DNA of 34,231 nt from Ectopseudomonas mendocina (GTDB lineage Bacteria > Pseudomonadota > Gammaproteobacteria > Pseudomonadales > Pseudomonadaceae). Below the pieces are notes generated by a model that saw only the letters and a program-made list of their open reading frames with translations, searched no databases and was not told where the DNA came from. Location of the stretch: contig NZ_VRYE01000073.1 in NCBI RefSeq assembly GCF_008041835.1, positions 1 through 34,231 of the forward strand. Direction: 5' to 3'. Shown here in pieces: positions 1-7,915 of this stretch (positions are counted from its first letter, which is position 1; each line of letters opens with the position of its first letter). The translations under genes were made by a program, and so were the position numbers.

Positions 1-127
1 CCGGATTATTTCACTGGCAAAACGGGAGGAGTCCATATAGGGATGCAATCCGGGGATGAGCTTGTCTCCCCTCACCCATTCATGGGAGAGGGGCCGGGGG
101 AGAGGGTCTGGCCGGCAACACAGCCAT

Positions 128-187
128 GTAGCCCGGATGAAATCCGGGAACGACCTGCTCCACTACCCCGGATTGCATCCGGGCTAC
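128..187. repeat. Dispersed palindromic repeat (GTAGCCCGGAT family), copy 1
   Basis: Two imperfect palindromic halves begin GTAGCCCGGATGAAATCCGG and end GGATTGCATCCGGGCTAC, separated by about 20 bp. Each half can form its own hairpin and the outer ends pair with each other. Related copies lie at 22757-22807 and 27859-27917. This copy ends 22 bp before the arcC start. A partial relative (ATGCAATCCGGGG) is seen near position 43. The rest of bases 1-127 holds a GC-rich purine run (about 85-106) and no gene I can support. Confidence 0.85.
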
Positions 188-209
188 GAACACGAACAAG
201 GAGAACAGC

Positions 210-1136
210 ATGCGACTCGTCATCGCCCTGGGCGGCAATGCCCTGCTTCGCCGCGGTGAAGCCATGACCGCGGAAAACCAACGTGAGAACGTACGTACCG
301 CTTGCAAACAGATCGCCAAGGTAACGCCCGGCAACGAGCTGGTGATCGCACACGGTAACGGCCCGCAGGTCGGCCTGCTGGCCCTGCAGGGCAACGCCTA
401 TGACGCCGCCAACCCCTACCCGCTGGACGTGCTCGGCGCCGAAACCGAAGGCATGATCGGTTACATGATCGAACAGGAGCTGGGCAACCTGCTGCCTTTC
501 GAAGTGCCCTTCGCCACCCTACTCACCCAGGTGGAAGTGGACAGTGCCGACCCGGCCTTCAAGAACCCGACCAAACCCATCGGCCCGATCTACACGAAGG
601 AAGAAGCCGAACGCCTGGCCGCCGAGAAAGGCTGGAGCATCGCCCCGGACGGCGACACGTTCCGCCGCGTAGTGGCCAGCCCACGCCCGCAACGCATCTT
701 CGAGATCCGCCCGATCAAATGGCTGCTGGAAAAAGGCAGCGTGGTGATCTGCGCCGGTGGCGGCGGTATTCCCACGATGTACGACGGCAACCAGCTACGC
801 GGCGTCGAGGCAGTAATCGACAAGGATCTGTGCTCGGCACTGCTGGCCGAACAGCTCAACGCCGACCTGCTGGTGATCGCCACCGATGTCGACGCCGCCT
901 ATGTCGACTGGGGTAAGCCCGGACAGAAAGCCATCGCCGCCGCTCACCCCGATGAAATCGAAAAGCTCGGCTTCGCCGCCGGCTCCATGGGGCCCAAGGT
1001 GCAAGCCGCCTGCGAGTTCGCGCGTAATACCGGGAACACGGCGGTAATCGGCTCACTGGAGCATATCGAAGCCATCGTCCAGGGGCGCTCGGGCACGCGC
1101 ATCAGCCTCGACTGCACCGGCATCGTCTACCGCTGA
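210..1136 (+). CDS. arcC: Carbamate kinase
   Basis: The protein has 308 residues, the usual length for carbamate kinases (amino acid kinase fold). It converts carbamoyl phosphate and ADP to carbamate and ATP, the last, ATP-yielding step of the cytoplasmic arginine deiminase pathway. The N-terminal VIALGGNALL phosphate-binding stretch, the central AGGGGIPTMYDG loop and the C-terminal GSMGPKVQAACEF segment are all family hallmarks. The ATG is preceded by AAGGAG (198-203) at a 6-nt distance. In Pseudomonas arcC is normally last in arcDABC; whether arcB lies just left of the window cannot be seen. The dispersed palindromic repeat sits between the window edge and the start and may separate arcC from an upstream partner. 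Confidence 0.95.
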   Translation: MRLVIALGGNALLRRGEAMTAENQRENVRTACKQIAKVTPGNELVIAHGNGPQVGLLALQGNAYDAANPYPLDVLGAETEGMIGYMIEQELGNLLPFEVPFATLLTQVEVDSADPAFKNPTKPIGPIYTKEEAERLAAEKGWSIAPDGDTFRRVVASPRPQRIFEIRPIKWLLEKGSVVICAGGGGIPTMYDGNQLRGVEAVIDKDLCSALLAEQLNADLLVIATDVDAAYVDWGKPGQKAIAAAHPDEIEKLGFAAGSMGPKVQAACEFARNTGNTAVIGSLEHIEAIVQGRSGTRISLDCTGIVYR

Positions 1137-1148
1137 GAGGGCTCGGTC

Positions 1149-1514
1149 ATGTTCACTCCGGGCCACCTGCACCGTGACAATAGCGACCGTCCCGAGCACA
1201 TGCGTCGGCTGCCACCCTTCTCGGTGGACTTCTACTACGACGTTCGCAAGGACCCGCAGCACGGGCCGATGTTGCACATGCGCCTGGTCGGCGAGGTGGA
1301 CGGGCGGCGTTTCGAGGAGGAGTTCGAGTTGCACCGCGACGTTGCCTTCAACTTCGCCAGCGTCGCCACCCGCATCGCCGCCCGCCATGGCCTGCCCCCC
1401 AACGCCAGCCCGGTGATGCGCGGCCACGACGAATACGACAAGGTATTCGCCGATATCCGCGCCAAGCTGCACGCCAAACCAGGCGAGCCGGTGAATCTCG
1501 ACCACGTGCTTTGA
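1149..1514 (+). CDS. DUF5064 family protein
   Basis: This is a 121-residue soluble protein without signal peptide or membrane segments. The pattern of an early PPFSVDFYYDVR strand, HMRLVGEVDGRRFEEEFELHRD and a helical C-terminal half resembles the small DUF5064 family of Pseudomonas, whose function is unknown to me. It starts 12 bp after the arcC stop; its Shine-Dalgarno-like GAGAGG (1135-1140) overlaps that stop, so it is probably cotranscribed with arcC. The family call is from memory of the sequence style; a role in arginine metabolism would be guilt by proximity only. Confidence 0.65.
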   Translation: MFTPGHLHRDNSDRPEHMRRLPPFSVDFYYDVRKDPQHGPMLHMRLVGEVDGRRFEEEFELHRDVAFNFASVATRIAARHGLPPNASPVMRGHDEYDKVFADIRAKLHAKPGEPVNLDHVL

Positions 1515-1620
1515 CGTGCCTTTCTCCACCAACCAGAACACCGCCAGCCTGTTGGTCAAGGCGCACTTCTGATGGTTCCTCCGCCTGCATCGCAGGTGGT
1601 TACTCGGTAATCTGCCAGCC

Positions 1621-1687
1621 AAGGTCGCAGCCACTTGCGACCTTCGGCCAATGCCACCGACGCGCCAGGCATGCTTAGCTGCCTGGC
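1621..1687. other. Two consecutive stem-loops between DUF5064 and the DMT gene
   Basis: AAGGTCGCA (1621-1629) pairs perfectly with TGCGACCTT (1636-1644) over a 6-nt loop, and GCCAGGCA (1664-1671) pairs with TGCCTGGC (1680-1687) over an 8-nt loop. Neither is followed by a T-run, so they are not classical intrinsic terminators. They lie just before the ribosome binding site of the next gene and could end the arcC transcript by a Rho-assisted route or shape the leader of the exporter gene. Confidence 0.4.
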
Positions 1688-1716
1688 ATCACCAGGCCTT
1701 CACCCAAGGATGGACG

Positions 1717-2562
1717 ATGCCACCGCGTATCCTGCTGCTGACCTGCCTTGCCATGCTGGCCTTCGCCGGCAACTCGCTGCTGTGCCGCCTGGCGCTGCGT
1801 GAAACCGACATCGATGCCGCCAGTTTCACCGCCATTCGTCTGCTCTGTGGTGCCGCGACCTTGTGGATACTGCTGAAACTGCGGCAAGGCACGCAGCCCA
1901 TGGCCGGCAACTGGCCTGGCGCCCTGGCGCTGTTCACCTATGCAGCGGCGTTTTCCTTCGCCTACCTGCAACTGGATACCGGCATTGGCGCCCTTCTGCT
2001 GTTTGGCGCAGTGCAGTTGAGCATGCTGCTGTGGGGCCTGCTGCGGGGCGAACGCCTGGGCACGGCTGCCAGCCTCGGCACGGCACTGGCCACGGCTGGG
2101 CTGCTGGCACTCTTGCTACCGGGCGCCAGCGCGCCGCCGCTGCTGGCGGCGTTGCTGATGCTGCTCGCCGGCGTGGCCTGGGCCGCGTATTCACTGCTCG
2201 GGCGCGGCCTGGGTGATCCGTTGGCGGTGACCGCCGGCAACTTCCTGCGTGCGGCGCCCCTGGCCATAGTGCTGGCATTGGCGCTGCTGCCACAGCTGGA
2301 CTGGGACGGCCCCGGTCTGCTCTACGCCCTGCTATCGGGCGCACTGACCTCCGGCGTCGGTTATGCCATCTGGTACAGCGCACTGCCAGGTTTGCGCGCC
2401 AGCCAGGCCGCCACGGTACAGCTGAGCGTGCCGATTCTCGCTGCGCTCGGCGGCAGCCTGCTGCTGAACGAAGCGCTGAGCCTACGCCTGATGCTCAGTG
2501 CCGCTGCCGTGCTCGGCGGCATCGCGCTGGTGCTTAGTGCCAAACAACGAGCCGGGAGCTAA
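1717..2562 (+). CDS. DMT superfamily (EamA) transporter
   Basis: From the chosen start the protein has 281 residues with about ten hydrophobic segments arranged as two five-helix EamA repeats, typical of small-metabolite exporters in the inner membrane. An in-frame ATG at 1651 would add a non-hydrophobic stretch encoded by the stem-loop region. The ATG at 1717 is preferred because AAGGA (1706-1710) lies 6 nt before it and the first transmembrane helix (ILLLTCLAMLAFAG) follows at once. The substrate cannot be read from the sequence. A lipoprotein gene follows after 54 bp. Confidence 0.85.
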   Translation: MPPRILLLTCLAMLAFAGNSLLCRLALRETDIDAASFTAIRLLCGAATLWILLKLRQGTQPMAGNWPGALALFTYAAAFSFAYLQLDTGIGALLLFGAVQLSMLLWGLLRGERLGTAASLGTALATAGLLALLLPGASAPPLLAALLMLLAGVAWAAYSLLGRGLGDPLAVTAGNFLRAAPLAIVLALALLPQLDWDGPGLLYALLSGALTSGVGYAIWYSALPGLRASQAATVQLSVPILAALGGSLLLNEALSLRLMLSAAAVLGGIALVLSAKQRAGS

Positions 2563-2616
2563 TCATGCGGGCAGCGGTCTTCTATGCTGAACCCATCGAG
2601 TTTCAGGAAGACCGCC

Positions 2617-3093
2617 ATGCATCGCCTGCTTCGCCTCTGCCTCATCTGCCTGTTGCTGACAGGCCTCGGCGCCTGCGCCAGCCTGGGCAACCATGATCCG
2701 CTACGGGTCGATCTGGTCGGCCTGGAGCCCCTGCCCGGCCAGGGTCTTGAGGTACGTTTCGCGGTCAAGCTGCGGGTACAGAACCCCAACGACAGCGCGG
2801 TGAGCTTCAACGGCATGGCGCTGGAGCTGGATGTGAATGGCCAGCCACTGGCCAGTGGCGTCAGCGACCAGAGCGGCAGCGTGCCGCGCTTCGGCGAGAC
2901 GGTAGTGAGCGTACCGCTGAGCATCTCGGCATTTTCAGTGATGCGCCAGGCCTGGGGGGTGGCCGGCTATCAACCCGGCCAGGAGGTGCCCTACAGGCTG
3001 CGCGGCAAACTCGCCGACGGTCTGTTCGGCACCCGACGCTTCAGCGACAGCGGCACCCTCAACTGGCCGCAACCACCGGCCCGCTATCCATAG
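2617..3093 (+). CDS. LEA type 2 (WHy-domain) lipoprotein
   Basis: The 158-residue product begins MHRLLRLCLICLLLTGLGAC, a signal peptide ending in the lipobox LGAC, so it is probably lipidated and held in the cell envelope. The rest (VDLVGLEPLPGQGLEVRFAVKLRVQNPNDSAVSFNGMALELDVNG) has the alternating hydrophobic strands and the 'VQNPN' signature of LEA_2/WHy domains, a beta-sandwich linked to desiccation or stress proteins; the bacterial function is unknown. The start at 2617 is chosen over 2584 because AGGAAG (2605-2610) is 6 nt upstream and the signal peptide begins there. Confidence 0.8.
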   Translation: MHRLLRLCLICLLLTGLGACASLGNHDPLRVDLVGLEPLPGQGLEVRFAVKLRVQNPNDSAVSFNGMALELDVNGQPLASGVSDQSGSVPRFGETVVSVPLSISAFSVMRQAWGVAGYQPGQEVPYRLRGKLADGLFGTRRFSDSGTLNWPQPPARYP

Positions 3094-3113
3094 CGCCGGC
3101 GGCAGCGCCTGGC

Positions 3114-3908
3114 TCAGGCAGCCTGACGGCTGTTACGCGCGGCCATGCTGCGGTGACAGGCGTCACCGAAGGCCTGAAAGATCTTCACCGAATCCGGGTT
3201 CAGGGCGGCCTGCCATTCCGGGTGCCACTGCACCGCAAACAGGAAGGGCGACAGGCTCGGCGCATGCACCGCCTCGATCAGGCCATCCTCGGCGGTGGCC
3301 AGCACCTCCAGTCCCTTGCCCAGGTTACGGATGGCCTGGCCATGCAGGGAGTTGACCTGAATCTCGTCCTTGCCCAGCAACTCGGCGAACCAGCTACCGG
3401 GCACAAGGCGTACGCTGTGACTGGCGGCGTACTGCACCTCGACCGGATCCTCGGGATTCTCGCGATGGTCGTTGAAACCCGGCTCGGCGTAGACCTTCTG
3501 GTAGATGTCGCCACCCAGCGCCACGTTGATTTCCTGCATGCCACGGCAGATGCCGAAAATCGGCAGGCCACGGGCAATGGCCGCCTTGATCAACCGCAGG
3601 TCGAACAGGTCACGGTCGCGATCCTGGGCCTTGTTCGGCGTTTCGTTTTCCTGGCCGTACAGCGCCGGGTCGATATTGCTGCCAGCACCAGTCAGGTACA
3701 CGCCATCGGCCATGTCCAGGTACTGTTCGAGATCACCGACGCCGCAGCAGGTCGGCACCAGCACCGGTACGCAAGCGGAGAACTCGACCAGAGGCTGGAT
3801 GTATTTGTGCGTCATGACTTGATAGTCGTGGCCCTTGCGCTCTTGAGCGCCCATGGACATCAACACGACAGGCTTGCGAGGGGTATTGCGATTCTTGTTG
3901 TCGGACAT
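3114..3908 (-). CDS. Class I glutamine amidotransferase, gamma-glutamyl-GABA hydrolase family
   Basis: This 264-residue protein belongs to the peptidase C26 / PuuD-like group. The nucleophile elbow GICRGMQ carries the catalytic Cys, and the HPEW motif near residue 230 supplies the catalytic His. The family hydrolyses gamma-glutamyl amides such as gamma-glutamyl-GABA or related polyamine-catabolism intermediates in the cytoplasm. The exact substrate is inferred from the family; no other polyamine gene is adjacent, so it stands alone rather than in a spu/pau operon. AAGG lies 6 nt before the ATG. It is converged on by the LEA2 gene, 20 bp away, with no clear terminator between. A long structured leader lies upstream. 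Confidence 0.85.
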   Translation of the reverse strand: MSDNKNRNTPRKPVVLMSMGAQERKGHDYQVMTHKYIQPLVEFSACVPVLVPTCCGVGDLEQYLDMADGVYLTGAGSNIDPALYGQENETPNKAQDRDRDLFDLRLIKAAIARGLPIFGICRGMQEINVALGGDIYQKVYAEPGFNDHRENPEDPVEVQYAASHSVRLVPGSWFAELLGKDEIQVNSLHGQAIRNLGKGLEVLATAEDGLIEAVHAPSLSPFLFAVQWHPEWQAALNPDSVKIFQAFGDACHRSMAARNSRQAA

Positions 3909-3920
3909 ACGTCACCTTGG

Positions 3921-4114
3921 GACAGGCCGGGCCTGTCGTTGCTGTGCAGACCGCAGGCCAGCAGAACACTCTGCTGTAGCGCTGGCGGCCTGTTTGGCTA
4001 ACCCCGTGCACCGAGACTCATCCTGAGCCTGAGTGCCGCCTTCCGACGGCGGCTCGAACCGGGTCAGCTCCATCCGGAGCAGGGCTGCAGCGAAGCTACC
4101 CGCTACCCGGTTCG
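3921..4114 (-). promoter_or_regulatory. Structured 5' leader of the amidotransferase gene
   Basis: On the minus strand at least six stems occur in series before the start codon at 3908. CGAACCGGGT (4114-4105) pairs with ACCCGGTTCG (4064-4055) around an inner GCTCC/GGAGC hairpin (4080-4067). Then come GCCGCC/GGCGGC (4053-4035), ACTCA/TGAGT (about 4034-4016), CAGCAGA/TCTGCTG over a 4-nt loop (3976-3959), and GACAGGC/GCCTGTC over a 3-nt loop (3937-3921) that ends directly before the ribosome binding site. Such a chain suggests a cis-regulatory RNA, but I do not recognise the class. A TTGACA (4160-4155) lies upstream without a convincing -10. The 465-bp gap 3909-4373 holds no gene I can support. 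Confidence 0.5.
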
Positions 4115-4335
4115 GCAACGGAATCTGCAGCCAGTCTGCCCGAGGCGTAAAATATGTCAAACAAAACCGTGTAAATCTTTCTGACCGCACCGTCACCAAT
4201 TCCCGGCAAACGCCCTTCATCAGGCGCAAAGCGATGACCCAAGGCTTATCCAGCGCAGATAAAAAGTCCAATATTCAGAACACCTACACTCCAAGCACTG
4301 CCCATCCTAGAGCGGCGCAGACGCACAAAACCCTA

Positions 4336-4341
4336 TATAAT
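4336..4341 (+). promoter_or_regulatory. Possible -10 element of yjdM
   Basis: A perfect TATAAT lies in the AT-rich patch TATATAATATAC, 33 bp before the yjdM start codon. No good -35 hexamer lies 16-18 bp upstream, so the promoter, if real, would need an activator or another contact. Confidence 0.35.
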
Positions 4342-4373
4342 ATACGGTTTCTCATCAGCCCCGAGGACGCCCC

Positions 4374-4715
4374 TTGACCGCCCTGCCGCCCTGCCCCAAA
4401 TGCAACTCCGAATACACCTACGAAGACGGCGATCAACTGATCTGCCCCGAATGCGCCCACGAATGGAAGGCCGGCGAGAGCGCCGAGAGCACTGACGACG
4501 CGCGCGTGATCAAGGACTCGGTCGGCAACCTGCTGCAGGACGGCGACACCATCACCGTGATCAAGGATCTCAAGGTCAAGGGCTCGTCACTGGTGGTCAA
4601 GGTCGGCACCAAGGTGAAGAACATCCGCCTGGTCGACGGCGATCACGACATCGACTGCAAGATCGACGGCATTGGCGCGATGAAGCTCAAGTCGGAGTTC
4701 GTGCGCAAGGTGTGA
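4374..4715 (+). CDS. yjdM: YjdM/PhnA family zinc-ribbon protein
   Basis: The 113-residue protein matches the length of E. coli YjdM (formerly PhnA). The N-terminal zinc ribbon CPKCNSEYTYEDGDQLICPECAHEW (two CxxC pairs, residues about 7-30) is followed by the small beta domain with KDSVGNLLQDGDTITVIKDLKVKGSS and KVGTKVKNIRLVDGDHDIDCKIDGIGAMKLKSEFV, the family signature. Despite the old name it is not needed for C-P lyase; its biochemical role is unclear. The start is TTG, supported by GAGGA (4363-4367) 6 nt upstream and by the family N-terminus beginning just here; no ATG alternative exists. Confidence 0.9.
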   Translation: MTALPPCPKCNSEYTYEDGDQLICPECAHEWKAGESAESTDDARVIKDSVGNLLQDGDTITVIKDLKVKGSSLVVKVGTKVKNIRLVDGDHDIDCKIDGIGAMKLKSEFVRKV

Positions 4716-4736
4716 TCCGACAGCACATTGCGCGCA

Positions 4737-4783
4737 TTCCTCATGAAACCTGGCTAGCCTCAGGGAAGGCCCGTCATGAGGAA
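4737..4783. repeat. 10-bp inverted repeat over the RBS of the solute-binding remnant
   Basis: TTCCTCATGA (4737-4746) is the exact reverse complement of TCATGAGGAA (4774-4783). The second arm contains both the GAGGAA ribosome binding site of the ATG at 4791 and the alternative ATG at 4776. In the mRNA the arms could pair and hide the start region. Confidence 0.6.
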
Positions 4784-5181
4784 CGCCGCCATGCGCTATC
4801 TGTTGCTCGCTCTACTGCTTCTGAGCACATCGCTGGCCGCACAACCCTGGCGTGTCGTGGGCGACGAACAGTTCGCCCCGTACAGCTTCGTGACTGCCGA
4901 GGACGATACCCCGCGCGGGCTCGATGTCGAGTTGGTCGATGCGGTGTTGCGCGAAGCACAGGTGCCCTACGAAATCCGCCTGTATCCCTGGGAGCGGGTC
5001 AAGCGCATGCTTGATCGCGGCGAGGTGCAGATGGCCTTCCAGTTCGCCGGCACACCGCAGCGCCAGCCACAGTACGATCATCCCTGGCAGCGCGATGCGC
5101 AGCCGAAGCGATGAACTGTGGGTTGAGCTGCCCCATGCAGCAGATGCTGGCCTCGCTGCCATGCTGAGGTTCCCTGGCTGA
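4776..5181 (+). pseudogene. Decayed periplasmic solute-binding protein (family 3)
   Basis: The open frame 4776-5114 encodes a signal peptide (MRYLLLALLLLSTSLAAQPW, start probably 4791 with GAGGAA 7 nt upstream) and the first lobe of an amino-acid-type binding protein (GDEQFAPYSFVTAEDDTPRGLDVELVDAVLREA, then LYPWERVKRMLDRGEVQMAFQFAGTP). Intact members have about 230-260 residues; here the frame stops after about 110. From about 5085 the next frame reads RSRSDELWVELPHAADAG to 5181, which fits where the family continues, suggesting a frameshift followed by loss of the C-terminal lobe. No transporter genes are nearby. A very short functional protein cannot be ruled out but is unlikely. Confidence 0.65.
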
Positions 5182-5263
5182 GACGCACCCCAGTGGTGCG
5201 CGCAACACTCAGAAACTCAGTAAAGCGCAAAAATTCCATGCCGCCTGTGGTCTGGCGCATAAA

Positions 5264-5288
5264 CCGTGCCGATCAATCCTCGGCACGG
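5264..5288 (-). terminator. Probable terminator of the MFS gene
   Basis: A perfect 9-bp stem, CCGTGCCGA/TCGGCACGG with a 7-nt loop, lies 17 bp after the MFS stop codon on the minus strand. It is followed there by TTTATG, a short and weak T-tract. Confidence 0.5.
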
Positions 5289-5305
5289 CAGAAAAATGCG
5301 CCGGA

Positions 5306-6637
5306 TCAGGCCGGATTGGCCGCCCATTGCTGCAGCCGCGTCACGCTCTCACGGTAGGGTTTGAGGCTCTTGGCCAGCAGAATGATCGACATCAGCACCG
5401 CCAGGGTGGTGACGATCAGCAGCGAATAACGCAGGGCAGCGTCATCGGCGAAGACGAAGTCAGTGACCAGCGCCACCGCAGTCGGCCCAATGCCCAGGCC
5501 GATCAGCGTGATGACGAACAGATAGATCGCCGACGCCTGCCCGCGCATCGAGTTGGGCATGATCTCCTGGATCGCCGCCGGCGCCACGCCAAACGGCATG
5601 CTCAGGAAGAATACTGTCGGCGCCATCAGCACGCTGGCCCAGAAGGCCGTATCCATCAGCGGGAACAGCACCACCATCGGCAGCGCACCCAAGGCTGAAA
5701 AAAGACCGACACGCATGTTGGCGTCACTGCGCCCGCGCTTGGCCATCCAGTCCGCCAGGCGCCCGCCGAACACAATGCCCAGGCAACCGAATACCGCGAC
5801 GATGCTGCCGTAGACGATGCCAACCTGGCCAGCATCCCAGCCATAGGTACGGATGTAGAAGGTCGGTATCCAGGCGGCACTGCCGTAACCGGCAAACGCC
5901 AGCCCGGCGAAACCGAAGTTATGCAGCAGCACGGTACGGCGATTGGCGCGAATGTAGCGCCCCACTTCGCTGAGCGGCACCGCCACGCCAGCACCGGCGC
6001 CGCGTCGCACCGGCTCCTTGATGGCCAGCATCAGCAGGGTGAAGAATACGCCCGCTACGCCAAGAATCAGGAAGATCAACTGCCAGGGACGCACCTCACC
6101 CAACAGCGGCAGGGTCACGTCACCCTGCGCCGAGGCGAACTGAATGACCAGGCCACCAACCAGAAAGGCCAGGCCCGAGCCCAGATAAACACCCATGGAA
6201 TAGACGCTGATGGCCGTAGCGCGACGCTCGGCAGGGAAACTGTCGGCAATCAGCGAATAGGCCGCAGGCGACAACGCGGCCTCGCCCACGCCCACACCAA
6301 TGCGGCACAGCAGGAACTGCCAGTACATCTTGGCCATGCCGCAGGCGGCAGTGGCGGCACTCCAGAACAGGATGCCCACGGCGATCAGCCCACGGCGGCT
6401 GCGGGTATCGGCCACACGCCCGAGGGGAATACCGCACACGGTATAGAACAAGGCGAACGACAGCCCCATCAGCAGGCTCATCTGCGTATCGTTGATCGCC
6501 AGATCACGACGGATAGGCTCGACCAGCAGGTTGAGAATCTGCCGGTCAACGAAGGACAGAACATACGCCACCATCAGGATGACGACGGTGACCCAGGCTC
6601 TGGCACTGGAGGGATAGCCGTTATTGTTGTTATGCAC
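5306..6637 (-). CDS. MFS transporter, spinster-like
   Basis: From the GTG at 6637 the protein has 443 residues and about twelve hydrophobic segments. The first helix region contains LSFVDRQILNLLVEPIRRDLAINDTQMSLLMGLSFALFYTVCGIPLGRVAD, including the loop motif that marks the spinster/ACS branch of the major facilitator superfamily. It is an inner-membrane secondary transporter; substrates in this group include organic acids, aromatic acids and lipids, and none can be assigned here. GAGGAGA (6650-6644) sits 6 nt before the GTG, whereas a longer frame from 6730 has no such site and adds polar residues. It lies downstream of hemH with a 243-bp gap, so it probably has its own promoter. Confidence 0.87.
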   Translation of the reverse strand: MHNNNNGYPSSARAWVTVVILMVAYVLSFVDRQILNLLVEPIRRDLAINDTQMSLLMGLSFALFYTVCGIPLGRVADTRSRRGLIAVGILFWSAATAACGMAKMYWQFLLCRIGVGVGEAALSPAAYSLIADSFPAERRATAISVYSMGVYLGSGLAFLVGGLVIQFASAQGDVTLPLLGEVRPWQLIFLILGVAGVFFTLLMLAIKEPVRRGAGAGVAVPLSEVGRYIRANRRTVLLHNFGFAGLAFAGYGSAAWIPTFYIRTYGWDAGQVGIVYGSIVAVFGCLGIVFGGRLADWMAKRGRSDANMRVGLFSALGALPMVVLFPLMDTAFWASVLMAPTVFFLSMPFGVAPAAIQEIMPNSMRGQASAIYLFVITLIGLGIGPTAVALVTDFVFADDAALRYSLLIVTTLAVLMSIILLAKSLKPYRESVTRLQQWAANPA

Positions 6638-6880
6638 GGTCGCTCTCCTCGGCACCGCAGAACGCGATGCGTGGCGGTTGAATTGAGCGACAAGCTTAGG
6701 ACGATATAAACGCTGGTGAGTATCACCCAACGGCGTTATCAGGCCGGCGAATGCTTTATACCCGCCGGGGCGAATGGTTTGCTAGCGATATGCAATCGGC
6801 GCTCAGCGGGTATTGCGAGCCTGGAGCCGGTCAATGCCTGGCCGCTATTACCCGCATCGCCTATTTACCTGAACAGGCGC

Positions 6881-7903
6881 TCAGAGCATCAGCGGTGCGC
6901 GCTCGCAGAGCACCTTCAAGGCCGCCGCCCAGTCGGGATGGTCGTTCAGGCACGGCACCAGCTGCAGACTCTCGCCACCCGCCTCGACGAACTGCTCACG
7001 GCCACGGTCGCCGATTTCCTCGAGGGTCTCGATGCAGTCGGCAACGAAGGCCGGGCACATGACCAGCAGCTTCTTCACGCCCTGTGCGGCCAACTCATCG
7101 AGACGGGTTTCGGTGTAGGGCTCGATCCACTTGTCACGCCCCAGACGCGACTGAAAGCTCACCGACCACTGCTCCGGGCGCAGGCCCATGCGCTGGGCGA
7201 ACAGCTCGGCGCTGCGCATGCACTGTGCGCGGTAACACTTGGCCAGTACCTGGGGCGACGCCGTACGGCAGCAATCCGGCCCTTTCAGGCAGTGTCCGGT
7301 GGCGTCCAGCTTGCGCAGGTGGCGCTCCGGCAGACCATGGAAGCTCAGCAGCAGATGATCGAAATCCTGCTCGAGATAAGGCCTGGCACTGGCCACCAGG
7401 GCGTCGAGGTACTCCGGCTGGTCGTAGAACGGCGGCAGCGTCGACAGGCGCATGTCCAGCCCCTGCTCGCGCACCACCCGCTTGACCTCTTCGATCACCG
7501 TGGTGGTGGTGCTGTCGGCGAACTGCGGATACAACGGCGCCAGGGTCACCTGACGAATGCCCTGCGCAGCCAGGCGCTGCAGGGTCGACTCGATGGACGG
7601 CTCGCCGTAGCGCATGGCCAGCTCCACCGGGCCATGCTGCCAGTGGGCCTTCATCGCCTCCTGCAAGCGACGGCTGATGACCACCAGCGGCGAGCCTTCC
7701 TCCCACCAGATCGAGGCATAGGCATGCGCCGACGCGGCCGGACGCTTGATCAGAATCAGCGACACCAATAGCCGACGCAGCGGCCAGGGCAGATCGACCA
7801 CGTACGGATCCATCAGGAACTGATTGAGGTAACGGCGAACATCAGCGACTTCGGTGGACGCGGGCGAACCCAGGTTTACCAGCAACAATGCGTGATCGGT
7901 CAT
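6881..7903 (-). CDS. hemH: Ferrochelatase
   Basis: The 340-residue protein inserts Fe2+ into protoporphyrin IX, the last step of haem synthesis. It starts with ALLLVNLGSPAST, and LLSFHGLPERHLRKLDATGHC holds the active-site His (about residue 190). VSFQSRLGRDKWIEPYTE and VMCPAFVADCIETLEEIG are standard ferrochelatase motifs; the length is normal. It is the second gene of a minus-strand pair, 12 bp after the TIGR01777 gene, and so shares its promoter region, which carries a LitR/PplR-like site. Because protoporphyrin is a strong photosensitiser, placement next to photolyase and light-regulator genes makes biological sense, although light control of hemH itself is inference. Confidence 0.97.
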   Translation of the reverse strand: MTDHALLLVNLGSPASTEVADVRRYLNQFLMDPYVVDLPWPLRRLLVSLILIKRPAASAHAYASIWWEEGSPLVVISRRLQEAMKAHWQHGPVELAMRYGEPSIESTLQRLAAQGIRQVTLAPLYPQFADSTTTTVIEEVKRVVREQGLDMRLSTLPPFYDQPEYLDALVASARPYLEQDFDHLLLSFHGLPERHLRKLDATGHCLKGPDCCRTASPQVLAKCYRAQCMRSAELFAQRMGLRPEQWSVSFQSRLGRDKWIEPYTETRLDELAAQGVKKLLVMCPAFVADCIETLEEIGDRGREQFVEAGGESLQLVPCLNDHPDWAAALKVLCERAPLML

Positions 7904-7915
7904 GCGAAATCCTAG

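Noticed and set aside
4033..4377. Plus-strand 114-codon frame before yjdM
   Set aside because: No recognisable domain or ribosome binding site; it crosses the structured leader of the amidotransferase gene and ends on the yjdM start.
6715..6727. Small dyad GGTGA-GTA-TCACC upstream of the MFS gene
   Set aside because: A 5-bp arm with a 3-nt loop is too short to separate from chance; no promoter context supports an operator.
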